Assembly: GCA_034408855.1 (NCBI GenBank)
Contig: JAWXCK010000034.1
Coordinates: 3,739-67,738, forward strand
Source: JAIYDQ01 sp034408855
GTDB lineage: Bacteria > Planctomycetota > Planctomycetia > Pirellulales > Pirellulaceae
Direction: 5' to 3'
Length of the DNA stretch: 64,000 bases
This document shows, piece by piece, positions 1 to 10,037 of the stretch (position 1 is the stretch's first letter; each line of letters begins with the position of its first letter). The notes under the pieces were generated by a model. The model saw only the letters and a program-made list of their open reading frames with translations, did no database searches and was not told the origin of the DNA. The position numbers and the translations under genes were made by a program.

Positions 1-3000
1 GCCGCCACTCCCGTTTCGAATTTCGAATCGAGTCAACTGCACAGGATATCGAGACTCTAAAACTTCAGGGTCGGTCAGTCGAGTATTGGTCATATGTGTG
101 TGAACCGCGTCGGCACCGTTGGAGGTTCGAGTTGCACCGGCCCCGCCGCCGATCGTTTCGTAGTATCCAAAACTTGCGTTTCCCATCAACAAATTGTTCA
201 TCGTTCCTTGACTAGCCCCTGCAACTCTCAGTGCGCCCAACAAGCAATCGACGATACGCTGACTCGTCTCGACATTGCCGGCGGCCACGGCGGGCTGCTT
301 CGATAAAGGAAGGTCCGATTGATAGGCGTTTAAAATGCCAGGCTTAATCAAAATCGAAATAGGACGCAGTACCCCGCTGTTGAGCGGCAGCTCGTCATCG
401 ATCATCAAGCGAACGACATAGATTACCGCAGCGGTAACAATCGCCGGATTCGCATTAAAATTACTCGACGAGACTGGCCCCGAACCGGTTAAGTCGATCG
501 TTAATCGACCATTACCAAACGTTAGTTTCACAACAATGGGCGTTCCGTCATCGAGTGAATCGGCAAACGTTCGCTCGATCGAGCCAAACGAATCGATCCA
601 GCGTCGAACCTTTCGTTCCGACACTTCTTGAATGTGCTCTAAGTAGCCTTCAATGACTTGCCACGTGTATTCGCTTACTAGTTCGAGCAAAAATTGTTCG
701 CCGCGGCGATTGGCTGCTTGTTGAGCTATCATGTCGGCGAGATTCTCTTCGACCGAACGGCTTGGGTATCGAGCGGAAGTAAGAAGCGTTCGTATTTCAT
801 CCAAACGATTTTGTCCTGCTTGCACCAAGTGCATGGCTGGAATAATTACTCCTTCTTCTTCGAGGCAAGTCGTCAATGGCGACATTGACCCTGGAGCAAT
901 GCCACCGATCTCGGCATGATGAGCACGACTGGCTGTGAAAAACACGATCTGATGTTTTGCGGTAAAAACAGGAGTGACGACCGTCACGTCTGGGAGATGC
1001 GAGCCGCCGCGATAGGGATCATTGGTAATAAAGCAATCGCCGATCGTCATCTTCGGAAACTGTTCGATCATCCGTTTGACCGTTTCGCTCATCGCTCCAA
1101 GGTGAACCGGGACGTGCGGAGCATTGGCGATCAAATCACCGTTGGCTGTGAAAACAGCACAGCTATAATCGCGACGTTCTTTGATGTTCACGCTGATGGC
1201 GGTTTGTTCGAGAACGATCCCCATCGAGTCGGCAATTGCGGCTAAGCGTTGAGCGATCACTTCGCCAAGCACCGGGTCGGATTCTTCGGACAGACGGTTC
1301 GATTGGACTTCATTCAATCGACAAAGTTTCAGCGATCGATCCGATAGAACCTCGACGGACCAGCCAGCGTCAATGACTGTCGTACTCCCTTCGGAAAGCA
1401 CGATTCCTGGACCGGTCAATCGATGCCCCCATCCGAGCGATTTCCGCTTGACGGACCAACCATCGCACCATGCACCTCGCGAATAAAGCTGATGCCGAGA
1501 CAAATCGGGTAAGTCATCGCGAACGCTTTGGAAAGATGCAATGGCATCCCAATCATTGGCTACATCTGCGATCGCTTCGACGCGCAACGCAACGATTTCG
1601 ATTGCTATCCCGCTTCGGTCGTAGCCAAACCGCCGCCGATGAGCGACCGAAAAATCGCCCTGAAGCATCGAAAATTCAGACATGGGAAGCGCGAGTGGCT
1701 GATCGGTTCCAAGATATCTCAGCTCGATAGTGCGCACGTTTCGAATTTCGTTTGCCTCAACATGTTCTTCAGCCAATTGAATGGCACACTGTTGCTGCAG
1801 GTCGAGAAAAATCGATTCGAGTTGACTTGGGCTGGCACTGTCAAGTGCTTGATAGAGTGCTTTGGCGGACCAACGTGTTACACTTGCTAGTCCAATCCCG
1901 AGCGCGCTTAAAAGTCCCGCATCAGGTGGATCGAGAATTGTATCGATCTGTAAGATATCGGCGATTTCGCAAATGTGTTGGCCAGCCGCACCTCCGAAAC
2001 CGACCAGCGAATGATGTCGAGGATCCGAACCTTGTGCGATCGAGATACTGCGGACGGCTGCGGCCATATTTTCATTGGCGATTCGACGAAGTCCGGCCGC
2101 TAACTCGTAGGCTGTCGAATCGTCGTTGGCCATCTTGGCTTGTTCGAGCAACTCCGCCAAGCGATGTCTGGCCGATGTCATCTGCAATGGAAAGGGGAAG
2201 GCGTCGGGAAGGATGCGGCCTAAGAGCAAGTTCAGATCGGTTACCGTCAAAGGTCCGCCGCGACCGTAGCATGCTGGTCCTGGATCGGCACCCGCGCTCT
2301 GTGGTCCGACTCGCCATTGGATTCCGTCGAAGGCGCAGATCGAACCACCGCCAGCAGCCACCGTATGGATCGCCAGCATCGGTGTCATCAATCGAACGCC
2401 AGCTTTGATCGCTTCGTATTCGATGGTCGGCGTCCCGGCAATTCGGCAAACATCGGTACTCGTTCCTCCCATATCCAAACCGATGACCTGAACAATGTTA
2501 GCCGCTCGAGCGAGTTTCGTTAACGCGACTGCCCCGCCGGCAGGCCCTGATAAGACGCTGTCTTTGCCGCGATACGACGGACTGGCGAACAATCCACCGT
2601 GACTCGCCATCACTCGTAAACTCGACTGATCTTTGTTTCCAAACTGATGGCCGACGCGTGATAAGTAGTCTCGGACAACCGGACCAAGGTAAGCGTCGAC
2701 AACGGTCGTTTCCGCACGGCTGACCAATTTGATCATCGGTGCGACCTCGCTACTGACACTGATCTCATGAAAGCCAATGTCGCGTGCCCATCGAGCGATC
2801 ATCTGTTCATGTTCCGGATTCTGGTATCCATGCAACAAGCAGATGGCTAGTGAATGAATTCCATTTTTCATGAGTTCTTCAAGCGACTTGCGAACTTTTT
2901 GTTCGTTGATCGGTATGAGAACCCGACCATCGGCGGTTGTTCGTTCATCGATTTCGACCACCGCTTCATAGAGTGGCTCGCGTTTCCGAATATCTAAGGC

Positions 3001-3558
3001 AAATAAGTGAGGCCGTTCTTGATAGCCGATCCGCAAGATATCCCGGAATCCGCCAGTGGTTAGCAAGACGGTTCTCGCCCCTCGTCGAGTGAGCAATGCG
3101 TTTGTCCCTCGAGTTGTCCCCAGCCTGACGTTGACAGGCGGCAACTCTTTATCCAGCCCGATTCCCAACAGCAATCGCGTCGCAAGTACCGGTGCTTCGA
3201 TCCCCGAATGCAATTCGTATCCGAATGTATTCGCTTGACTGAACAGCTTCTCGGAAATCTTGTTTGGAATTGCGGCTTCGAGACGTAATCGTCCTGTCGT
3301 ATGATTGTGTTCGACGCATCGCGACTCCCAGACTGGATTCCCCAACGGATCGATCAGACGCAGCTTTGCTCCGTTCCAAAACGACGTTGGTTCGTTGCAA
3401 CGCGCCGGATCGCAAAGCGTATCTGGCAAAAAGTATTCGTGAACGCGACCTTGGATGAGCCCGTTGCTAAGCACCTTCGTTGACAGTCGCTGACCACCCG
3501 GCTCCACGACAAAGCAGTCGGTAAATGTACCGCCGACATCGCACCAAACCTGAATCAA
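1..3558 (-). CDS. 5-oxoprolinase / hydantoinase HyuA-HyuB fusion, 3' end cut by the window edge
   Basis: ATP-dependent 5-oxoprolinase or hydantoinase type amide hydrolase, expected to open 5-oxoproline to glutamate in the cytoplasm. The frame runs 1186 codons without a stop to position 1. The N-terminus carries DVGGTFTDCF, the ASKHA-type signature of the HyuA half, and LDMGGTSTDV follows near residue 360. The HyuB half starts near residue 757 (DPVLGEVIAQR) and includes NDPYRGGSHLPD and TNDP-type motifs. The last visible residues, RNGSGG, match the conserved HyuB region near the C-terminus, so roughly 80 residues are probably missing. I chose the TTG at 3558 because a TAG stop lies just upstream in frame, AAAGGCGG sits about 8 bases before the TTG, and this places DVGGTFTD near residue 8 as in the family. 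The exact substrate (oxoproline or another hydantoin-like ring) cannot be told from sequence. Confidence 0.93.
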   Translation of the reverse strand, partial: MIQVWCDVGGTFTDCFVVEPGGQRLSTKVLSNGLIQGRVHEYFLPDTLCDPARCNEPTSFWNGAKLRLIDPLGNPVWESRCVEHNHTTGRLRLEAAIPNKISEKLFSQANTFGYELHSGIEAPVLATRLLLGIGLDKELPPVNVRLGTTRGTNALLTRRGARTVLLTTGGFRDILRIGYQERPHLFALDIRKREPLYEAVVEIDERTTADGRVLIPINEQKVRKSLEELMKNGIHSLAICLLHGYQNPEHEQMIARWARDIGFHEISVSSEVAPMIKLVSRAETTVVDAYLGPVVRDYLSRVGHQFGNKDQSSLRVMASHGGLFASPSYRGKDSVLSGPAGGAVALTKLARAANIVQVIGLDMGGTSTDVCRIAGTPTIEYEAIKAGVRLMTPMLAIHTVAAGGGSICAFDGIQWRVGPQSAGADPGPACYGRGGPLTVTDLNLLLGRILPDAFPFPLQMTSARHRLAELLEQAKMANDDSTAYELAAGLRRIANENMAAAVRSISIAQGSDPRHHSLVGFGGAAGQHICEIADILQIDTILDPPDAGLLSALGIGLASVTRWSAKALYQALDSASPSQLESIFLDLQQQCAIQLAEEHVEANEIRNVRTIELRYLGTDQPLALPMSEFSMLQGDFSVAHRRRFGYDRSGIAIEIVALRVEAIADVANDWDAIASFQSVRDDLPDLSRHQLYSRGAWCDGWSVKRKSLGWGHRLTGPGIVLSEGSTTVIDAGWSVEVLSDRSLKLCRLNEVQSNRLSEESDPVLGEVIAQRLAAIADSMGIVLEQTAISVNIKERRDYSCAVFTANGDLIANAPHVPVHLGAMSETVKRMIEQFPKMTIGDCFITNDPYRGGSHLPDVTVVTPVFTAKHQIVFFTASRAHHAEIGGIAPGSMSPLTTCLEEEGVIIPAMHLVQAGQNRLDEIRTLLTSARYPSRSVEENLADMIAQQAANRRGEQFLLELVSEYTWQVIEGYLEHIQEVSERKVRRWIDSFGSIERTFADSLDDGTPIVVKLTFGNGRLTIDLTGSGPVSSSNFNANPAIVTAAVIYVVRLMIDDELPLNSGVLRPISILIKPGILNAYQSDLPLSKQPAVAAGNVETSQRIVDCLLGALRVAGASQGTMNNLLMGNASFGYYETIGGGAGATRTSNGADAVHTHMTNTRLTDPEVLESRYPVQLTRFEIRNGSGG

Positions 3559-3790
3559 AACAAAGCCGCCTTTCTAAATATCAAGTAGTCCGAAGGATGT
3601 TTCGAATCCGCCGATTTTTGCAAGCTGCGAGTTGCGAGAAAGCAAGTCTGTCGCCGAATGACTTTAAAATAGGGCTACTCCGCTTTTGCTTCAACGAAAC
3701 GTGATATCATGATACGCCAACAATGAAACGACCAGTTTATCGTTCCATAGTATCCGCCAACACTCGCCAACTCACTCTCGGAGATTTAAA

Positions 3791-5056
3791 GTGTCCAACG
3801 TAGTAGCTTCCTCTCCAACATCGGCATCGCCAAGCGGCACTCGCATGAAGTTGATTTTGATGATGTTCTTGGAGTTTTTTATCTGGGGAGCTTGGTTTCC
3901 GTTGGTCTTTGGCTACTTACCCTACCTTAAATTCGATCCATCGCAACAATCGTTGATTCTGAATATGTTCCCGCTAGCGGCGCTGCTGGCGATGTTTGTC
4001 AGCAATCAAGTGGCCGACAAACTGTTTTCCGCCGAGAAAACCTTGGCGGTCAGTCATCTGATCGGCGGACTGTGCATGTTAGGGCTTTCGAGAACTACCG
4101 ATTTTGTGCCGTTCTTAATTCTGATGGGTCTTCATTGCTTTTTTTACGTTCCAACTATTTCCATTTCCAATGCGATCGCTTTTAACGCGATGAAGGATCC
4201 GTCAAGAGAGTTTGGTCCTGTGCGGATGGGAGGTACGATCGGCTGGATCGCAGCCGCCTGGCCAATGTTCTTTCTGTTGCCATCCGGTGATAAGTCGCTT
4301 GTCACATGGACCTTTGTTGTCGCCGGAATCGCCTCGTTAGTACTTGCCGCCTTCAGCTTAACCTTACCACACACTCCGCCACGCAAGGGTTCGCAATCGG
4401 AAGGTTGGATGGCCTTTATGAAAGCAGGCAAGTATCTTGCGGTGCCGTGCATTCTTGTCCTCTGGATCGTCACGTTTATCGATGCAGCAGTCCATCAACT
4501 TTATTTTAGCTGGACCGAGCGGTTTTTAACGGCTGTCGGAATCGAACAACGGTGGATTATGCCGATCATGAGCATCGGTCAGATCGCTGAAATTTTGACG
4601 ATGGCCATCTTGGGCTTCTTTTTATCGAGACTCGGATGGCGCATCACGATGATCTTGGGGATTCTAGGTCACGCGGTGCGATTCGCTGTCTTTGCATTTT
4701 TTCCCGATCAACCCGCCATCATTATCAGCGTTCAAATCTTACACGGCATCTGCTACGCCTTTTTCTTTGCCACGGTTTACATTTTCGTAGACGAATACCT
4801 TCCCAAGGACGTTCGTTCCAGCGCACAAGGCCTTTTCAATTTTATGATTCTTGGAGCTGGACCGTTTGCCGCCAATTCGATCGCACCGTACTTGCATGAC
4901 AAACTCTATGGCGTTGTCGATTCGGATGGACTCGTCACGACCCATTACGCCAAGCTCTTTTTGATCCCGATGTTTGCCGGAATCTTCGCCGCCGTTTTCT
5001 TAGCTGTCGCCTTTTGGCCCGCCAAGCGAGCTCCGGAAACGGTGCAATCGCACTAG
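3791..5056 (+). CDS. MFS transporter, nucleoside:H+ symporter (NupG/XapB) type
   Basis: Predicted 12-helix inner-membrane transporter of 421 residues. The first helix reads FLEFFIWGAWF, a pattern typical of the nucleoside:H+ symporter branch of the major facilitator superfamily that is common in Planctomycetes. Hydrophobic segments alternate regularly to the C-terminus, and the family length (about 420) fits. The start is GTG at 3791, with a GGAG about 8 bases upstream; the first 18 residues are polar and Ser-rich, ahead of helix 1. It is divergent from the oxoprolinase gene, with a 230-bp gap that could hold promoters for both. The substrate is inferred from family only; nucleoside uptake is likely, but sugars or other small solutes are possible. 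Confidence 0.85.
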   Translation: MSNVVASSPTSASPSGTRMKLILMMFLEFFIWGAWFPLVFGYLPYLKFDPSQQSLILNMFPLAALLAMFVSNQVADKLFSAEKTLAVSHLIGGLCMLGLSRTTDFVPFLILMGLHCFFYVPTISISNAIAFNAMKDPSREFGPVRMGGTIGWIAAAWPMFFLLPSGDKSLVTWTFVVAGIASLVLAAFSLTLPHTPPRKGSQSEGWMAFMKAGKYLAVPCILVLWIVTFIDAAVHQLYFSWTERFLTAVGIEQRWIMPIMSIGQIAEILTMAILGFFLSRLGWRITMILGILGHAVRFAVFAFFPDQPAIIISVQILHGICYAFFFATVYIFVDEYLPKDVRSSAQGLFNFMILGAGPFAANSIAPYLHDKLYGVVDSDGLVTTHYAKLFLIPMFAGIFAAVFLAVAFWPAKRAPETVQSH

Positions 5057-5185
5057 ACCTTTGTTCCAACGAAACACTAGCGTGAAATATTTCTACGGGC
5101 TGGGTGAGTTTTTTCCTATCTTCGGCTACGATGAAGCCACTTAACAACCTTCAGACAATGAAAAGAGTCGGTAAAGACAGTAGCT

Positions 5186-6862
5186 ATGGCGTATTTGAAT
5201 GCCCTGACGGGTACTGCTCTGGGCAAGCGGTATGAACTGGATCGAATTGAAACCATTATGGGGCGACACCCCGAATGCCACGTTGTTTTAGACAGTGGGG
5301 CAGTTTCGCGGCAGCATGCGAAAATCGTTCGCGATGGCGATCGCTACATGCTTGAAGATCTCAAAAGTCGCAACGGGACATTTGTCAACGGTCGATTGAT
5401 CGGTGAACCGACGGCAATGCAGGATGGCGATGTCCTTCGCATATGCGAACTCGAGTTGTCTTTTCACTCGGATCTCGAGCCGTCGAATTTTTCGGAGGCC
5501 GATCGCGATGGCTCCAGCATGGGCGTTCTGATCTACGACGATGAGAACGAATCGCCAAGCCATTCGGTTACGGCCAAAATCGAAGTCCGCAGCGGAGTTT
5601 ACGGCTCGACTGTCGGTGCAACATCCGAGGTCAAACTTGCCGCCATGGTCGAAATCATGCAAGCGTTAGGCAAGGCGTTATCGATGGACGAAGTATTGCC
5701 CAAAGTCTTGGATAGCTTGTTTCGGATTTTCATCCAAGCCGATCGTGGATTCATCATTCTCAATGATGCCGAGGGCAACCTTCATCCTCGATGGGTTAAA
5801 ACTCGCCGCCCCGATCAAGAAGAGATGGTCCGCGTGTCGAGGACGGTTCTCAAGCAAGTCATGGAAAAGAAAGAAGCAATTATCTCGCTCGATGCGGGAA
5901 GCGACGAGCGATTTCAGATGAGCCAGAGCGTTTCCGACTTTCGCATTCGCTCGATGATCGTAGCACCGCTACTCAATACCGAAGGCGAAGCGTTGGGGGC
6001 GATCCAGATTGATACGATCCAGCATAAAGGTCGTTTCGAACCTCGCGACCTCGAAGTCTTAGCCGCCGTAGCCAATCAAGCTGGTATTGCGATCGAGAAT
6101 GCTCAACTTCACGAGCAGATGATCCAGCAGCGTTTGGTCGAACAAGATTTGGAGTTAGCGCGACAAGTTCAACAAGCATTCCTGCCAAAAGTAACTCCTG
6201 ATACGAAAGCCTATTCGTTCTTCCAATACTACAATCCAGCCAACGAAATAGGTGGCGACTACTTCGACTATATCCCGCTCGAAAATGATCGCATCGCTGT
6301 CGTGGTCGCGGATGTCGTTGGTCACGGTGTTGCGGCCGCCATGTTTATGGCAAAACTATCGGCAGAAACTCGCTATGCGTTTGCTTCCGAAAATAACCCG
6401 GCTGTCGCGCTGGGCTTGCTGAACCAACGATTGACGGCGCTCGGTGTCGAGCGTTTCGTGACGATGCTCGTCATTATCTTGGAGACGACCACCCGCAACG
6501 CGACGATCGTGAATGCTGGTCACATGGCTCCTATTTTACGTGCAAAGAATGGTTCGATCAGCGAGCCTGGAGCAGACGTAAGCGGACCGCCGCTGGGAAT
6601 CATCGATGATCTCGTCTACGAATCGTTCGACCTCGAATTAGATCAAGGCGACACGTTGATGCTCTATACCGATGGAATTTTTGAAGCTCCAAACGCTAAG
6701 GGAGATCAGTTCTCGATCGCTCGACTTCGAACATTGCTCGGTCAAACGACGAATTCGGTCGAGAAAACTGGGAAAAGTATCGTCGATGCGGTTGAAAAAC
6801 ATATCAAAGGGTGTCTGCAAGAAGACGATATGTGCCTTGTTGTATTTAATCGCCAGGGTTAA
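5186..6862 (+). CDS. FHA-GAF-PP2C (SpoIIE/RsbU-like) serine phosphatase
   Basis: Cytoplasmic signalling protein of 558 residues with three domains. An FHA domain covers about residues 10-100 (GRHPECHVVLD, SRQHAKI, SRNGTFVNG) and should bind phosphothreonine peptides. A GAF domain lies at about 155-300. A PP2C/SpoIIE phosphatase domain covers about 345-555, with the metal-binding aspartates visible in GGDYFDY, VVADVVGHG and MLYTDGIFEA. This layout suggests a protein that recognises a phosphorylated partner, senses a small molecule or redox state through GAF, and dephosphorylates a Ser/Thr target, for example an anti-anti-sigma factor or a kinase substrate. No STAS or kinase gene lies beside it, so the partner is unknown. 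It stands as a single gene, convergent with the ABC ATPase gene that ends 26 bp away. Confidence 0.92.
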   Translation: MAYLNALTGTALGKRYELDRIETIMGRHPECHVVLDSGAVSRQHAKIVRDGDRYMLEDLKSRNGTFVNGRLIGEPTAMQDGDVLRICELELSFHSDLEPSNFSEADRDGSSMGVLIYDDENESPSHSVTAKIEVRSGVYGSTVGATSEVKLAAMVEIMQALGKALSMDEVLPKVLDSLFRIFIQADRGFIILNDAEGNLHPRWVKTRRPDQEEMVRVSRTVLKQVMEKKEAIISLDAGSDERFQMSQSVSDFRIRSMIVAPLLNTEGEALGAIQIDTIQHKGRFEPRDLEVLAAVANQAGIAIENAQLHEQMIQQRLVEQDLELARQVQQAFLPKVTPDTKAYSFFQYYNPANEIGGDYFDYIPLENDRIAVVVADVVGHGVAAAMFMAKLSAETRYAFASENNPAVALGLLNQRLTALGVERFVTMLVIILETTTRNATIVNAGHMAPILRAKNGSISEPGADVSGPPLGIIDDLVYESFDLELDQGDTLMLYTDGIFEAPNAKGDQFSIARLRTLLGQTTNSVEKTGKSIVDAVEKHIKGCLQEDDMCLVVFNRQG

Positions 6863-6887
6863 AGCTCGCTTCATTCATTGTGAGCCT

Positions 6888-7814
6888 CTACGTCACTAAC
6901 CCTTTGGTGACTTGCATAAAGACATCTTCGAGGTTCGGGTCTTTGTCGTTGAACGATCGAATCTTGACATCGGATTTCATCAGTCGTTCGAGAATGTCCG
7001 ATAGCCCTACGTCGTCGGTCTCAAGTTCGACAGTGACTCGGTTTTCGTTGATATCGATGCTGCGCAAAGCCGGAGAACTTCGCAAAATGGAAACGCCTTT
7101 GTCTTGGTTTTCCACGAAACGGATTTCGACGATGCGATTCCTTCGAATTTGGCGATAGACCGAATCGATGGTCCCATGCATCAAGAGTTGACCGCGCTCG
7201 ATAACGCCGATCGAGGTACAGCAATCGGCGAGTTCCGAAAGGATGTGACTGCTGATCAAGATCGTCTTCCCCATGCGCCGGAGTTCGCGAAGCAACGCCT
7301 TCACTTCGATTCGAGCTCGAGGGTCAAGTCCGCTCGTCGGCTCGTCGAGGATTAAAACCGGCGGATCATGAACCAACGTTTTCGCCAGGCATAGACGCTG
7401 CTTCATGCCTCGCGAAAGTCCGTTAACATAGTCGTCTCGTTTGTGGGATAAGTCGAGCAATTCAAGGACGTCTCCTATTACTGCTTTGCGTTGCGATCGT
7501 CCAATCCGATACGCTACGGCAAAAAAATCGAGGAACTCCCAGACTTTCATCCCGTCGTAAACGCCAAAATCGTCTGGCATGTATCCGATGCTGCGTCGGA
7601 CATCCATCGGCTGTCGATTGACGCTGAAGCCGTTGACTAAACCGTCGCCTCGAGATGCTTTCAGTAACGTCGCAAGAAAGCGAATCGACGTGCTTTTCCC
7701 GGCTCCATTGGGGCCAATGAAACCAAACATCTCACCGGCCCCGATTTTTAGCGAAAGCGTTCCGACGGCTGTGAACTCGCCATAGTCCTTTCCAAATCCA
7801 TCGAGTTCAATCAT
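6888..7814 (-). CDS. ABC transporter ATP-binding protein, ABC-2 exporter type
   Basis: Nucleotide-binding subunit of 308 residues. Walker A is GPNGAGKST (about residues 35-43), the signature is LSRGMKQRL instead of LSGGQ, and Walker B is VLILDEPTSGLD followed by SSHIL (H-loop). The modified signature and the roughly 80-residue C-terminal extension are typical of CcmA/NatA/gliding-type ATPases that pair with ABC-2 permeases. No permease gene adjoins it, so it is an orphan here: upstream on the same strand lie ligA (about 107 bp gap) and the HtrA-like gene. A partner permease elsewhere in the genome is likely. ATG start at 7814 without a strong Shine-Dalgarno. Confidence 0.9.
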   Translation of the reverse strand: MIELDGFGKDYGEFTAVGTLSLKIGAGEMFGFIGPNGAGKSTSIRFLATLLKASRGDGLVNGFSVNRQPMDVRRSIGYMPDDFGVYDGMKVWEFLDFFAVAYRIGRSQRKAVIGDVLELLDLSHKRDDYVNGLSRGMKQRLCLAKTLVHDPPVLILDEPTSGLDPRARIEVKALLRELRRMGKTILISSHILSELADCCTSIGVIERGQLLMHGTIDSVYRQIRRNRIVEIRFVENQDKGVSILRSSPALRSIDINENRVTVELETDDVGLSDILERLMKSDVKIRSFNDKDPNLEDVFMQVTKGLVT

Positions 7815-7921
7815 CGTTTTCGATTTTCAAAAAAGTGCGAGGTTTGGACGTGCTAAAAAGTTCGTTTCTACCCATTCGTCCACTTTAGACTTCCCGTATA
7901 TTCTTTGTATCTCTCGGTTGA

Positions 7922-9931
7922 CTACGAGCGATGCTCGATCATTTTCTGGAATTCGTCTTCGTTCAATATACCAACACCGAGCGATCGAGCTTTTTCAAGT
8001 TTGCTACCAGCCTCCTCGCCCGCTAAAACAAAGCTGGTTTTTTTGGAGACGCTGGCAGAAGTTTTACCGCCGTGCGACTCGATGATAGCATGAATGTCTT
8101 CGCGAGGTTGACTGAGCGTCCCGGTCACGACAAAGGTAAGACCACTTAAAAGCTGGCTAGCGGACTGCGAAGGGGTATCGATCGCTTCAAGTTTTACGCC
8201 GGCTGCTCTAAGTTGCGAAACAATCGCCTGGCCATCATCGCTTTGAAAAAATTCAAAGATGCTCTTGGCAATTGTTTCTCCGACTTCTTCTGTCTGAGCC
8301 AGCGATTCTTCCGAGGCGGCCAGCAAAGCGTCGATACTGCGATATTTCTTGGCTAAGGTCGCAGCCGTTCGTTCACCAACATGGCGAATCGATATCCCGT
8401 TGAGAACGCGTGCCAAGCCCTGATCTCGGCTGCTCTTGATGGCCTCGACAAGCTTCGTCGCTGACGGAGTGCCCATCCGTTCCAGCGACGTGAGCTGATC
8501 GATTTGAAGGGCATAGAGGTCGGCAAAATTCTCGACCAGCCGAAGATTGACGAGTTGATCGATGATCTTTTCGCCCAAGCCTTCGATGTACATGCAATCG
8601 CGGCTGGCGAAGTAACGAAGTCGTTGCTTCCATTGTTCAATACATCGATTCGACGGACAGCGAATGTATACGCCGCCTTCGTCGCGCACTAAAGGTGTCT
8701 CGCAAGCTGGGCAAGTAGTTGGAAATTGATACTCGATCGTCTCTGCCTCGCGCCGATGTTTTTCAACTCGAACAATATGCGGGATGATTTTTCCGGCCTT
8801 TTCGACGACGACCCAGTCACCGATTCGAATATCTTTGCGGCGTATTTCTTCCAGATTGTGTAGTGAACAGCGGCTGACAGTCGTTCCCGCCAACTCGACG
8901 GGTTCTAGTTCAGCGACCGGCGTCACCGTCCCCGTCTTTCCTACTTGATGCGTAATGTTGAGCAATCGCGTTTCCGCTTCATACTTTTCAATTTTGTAGG
9001 CGATCACCCAACGCGGTGACTTCGAGGTGGCACCAAGTGTTTGTCGCTGCTTGAATGAGTTGACTTTGATGACGATTCCATCGACCTCGAAATCCAGCTC
9101 ATGAAAGCTCTCGATCCATTGCGAGCAGTGACGAACGATTTCATCGATCGATTCACTCACGAAGACATTGGGCGTAACAGGAATCCCCAAGCCCTTTATC
9201 TGTTCGAGAAACGTTCGATGATCAGTCGGTTCAAAGCCTTCGCAATACCCGATCCCGTGGGCAAAAAACCGGAGTCTGCGCTGATCGCAAAGTCGTGAAT
9301 CGAGAAGTCGAATGGTTCCGGCTGTGACGTTACGCGTGTTCTTAAAAGCAGGCTCGCCATTGGCGACACGCGATTCGTTCAGTTTTACTAAATCGTCGTT
9401 GGTCATATAGACCTCGCCGCGAATTTCGAGAGTCTTGGGTGGTCGATCGGTCATCAATCGGCCCGGAAGACTTCGGACCGTACGAATGTTATGCGTGATG
9501 TCGTCGCCGACTTCTCCGTCGCCTCGAGTTAGCGCACCCGTCAAGACACCGTCTTCGTAGATAATCGAAGCCGCAACGCCATCGATCTTCAATTCAGCGA
9601 CCCATTCGATCGGCTGGCCGGCTAGGAGTTTTTGAGTCCGCTGCGCATAATCGCGAAGCTCGGCTTCGCTGTAGGTGTTATCGATCGACATCATCGGCAG
9701 TCGATGTGCGACCTGCGTTAGCTCGCTGATGGGGGCATCACCGAGTCGACGTGTCGGGCTATCGGCAGAGGCGAACTCGGGATGAGCTTCTTCGAGCGAC
9801 ATCAATTGCTTGAGCAAGTGATCGTATTCCAAGTCGCTGATCTTTGGTTCGGCGAGCACGTAATAGTTGTGATCGTGCTGTCGAATCTGCTGACGCAGGT
9901 TTTTGATTTCTTCTTCCGCCCTTGAACTCAC
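7922..9931 (-). CDS. ligA: NAD-dependent DNA ligase
   Basis: Essential DNA ligase that seals nicks during replication and repair using NAD+. Visible parts in order are the Ia domain (HNYYVLAEPKISDLEYD), the adenylation lysine in KIDG (about residue 115), GALTRGDGEVGDD, the OB fold, a four-cysteine zinc finger (CPACETPLV then CPSNRC), helix-hairpin-helix repeats (GISIRHVGERTAATLA) and a C-terminal BRCT domain from about residue 590. I favour the GTG at 9931 (about 669 residues) because GGAG lies 7 bases upstream and SSRAEEEIKNL begins where the family usually begins; an ATG at 9967 would add 12 residues of no family character. It lies between the ABC ATPase and HtrA-like genes on the same strand, with gaps of about 106 bp on each side. 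Confidence 0.97.
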   Translation of the reverse strand: MSSRAEEEIKNLRQQIRQHDHNYYVLAEPKISDLEYDHLLKQLMSLEEAHPEFASADSPTRRLGDAPISELTQVAHRLPMMSIDNTYSEAELRDYAQRTQKLLAGQPIEWVAELKIDGVAASIIYEDGVLTGALTRGDGEVGDDITHNIRTVRSLPGRLMTDRPPKTLEIRGEVYMTNDDLVKLNESRVANGEPAFKNTRNVTAGTIRLLDSRLCDQRRLRFFAHGIGYCEGFEPTDHRTFLEQIKGLGIPVTPNVFVSESIDEIVRHCSQWIESFHELDFEVDGIVIKVNSFKQRQTLGATSKSPRWVIAYKIEKYEAETRLLNITHQVGKTGTVTPVAELEPVELAGTTVSRCSLHNLEEIRRKDIRIGDWVVVEKAGKIIPHIVRVEKHRREAETIEYQFPTTCPACETPLVRDEGGVYIRCPSNRCIEQWKQRLRYFASRDCMYIEGLGEKIIDQLVNLRLVENFADLYALQIDQLTSLERMGTPSATKLVEAIKSSRDQGLARVLNGISIRHVGERTAATLAKKYRSIDALLAASEESLAQTEEVGETIAKSIFEFFQSDDGQAIVSQLRAAGVKLEAIDTPSQSASQLLSGLTFVVTGTLSQPREDIHAIIESHGGKTSASVSKKTSFVLAGEEAGSKLEKARSLGVGILNEDEFQKMIEHRS

Positions 9932-10037
9932 GAACAGGCTCCACTTCGAAATCGTCGTACAAGCCACGCGGCTATGCTTCTATCTAGGATAGAGTACAGG
10001 GCCTGCCTGATAAAGATGTGAGCAGCACGGTCGAAAT

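Noticed and set aside
115..140. GGTTCGAGTTGCACC as a tRNA T-arm
   Set aside because: It lies within the oxoprolinase coding frame and no acceptor or anticodon stem pairs around it.
1752..2408. 218-codon plus-strand open frame
   Set aside because: Arg/Ser-rich shadow antisense to the clear oxoprolinase frame, with no motif.
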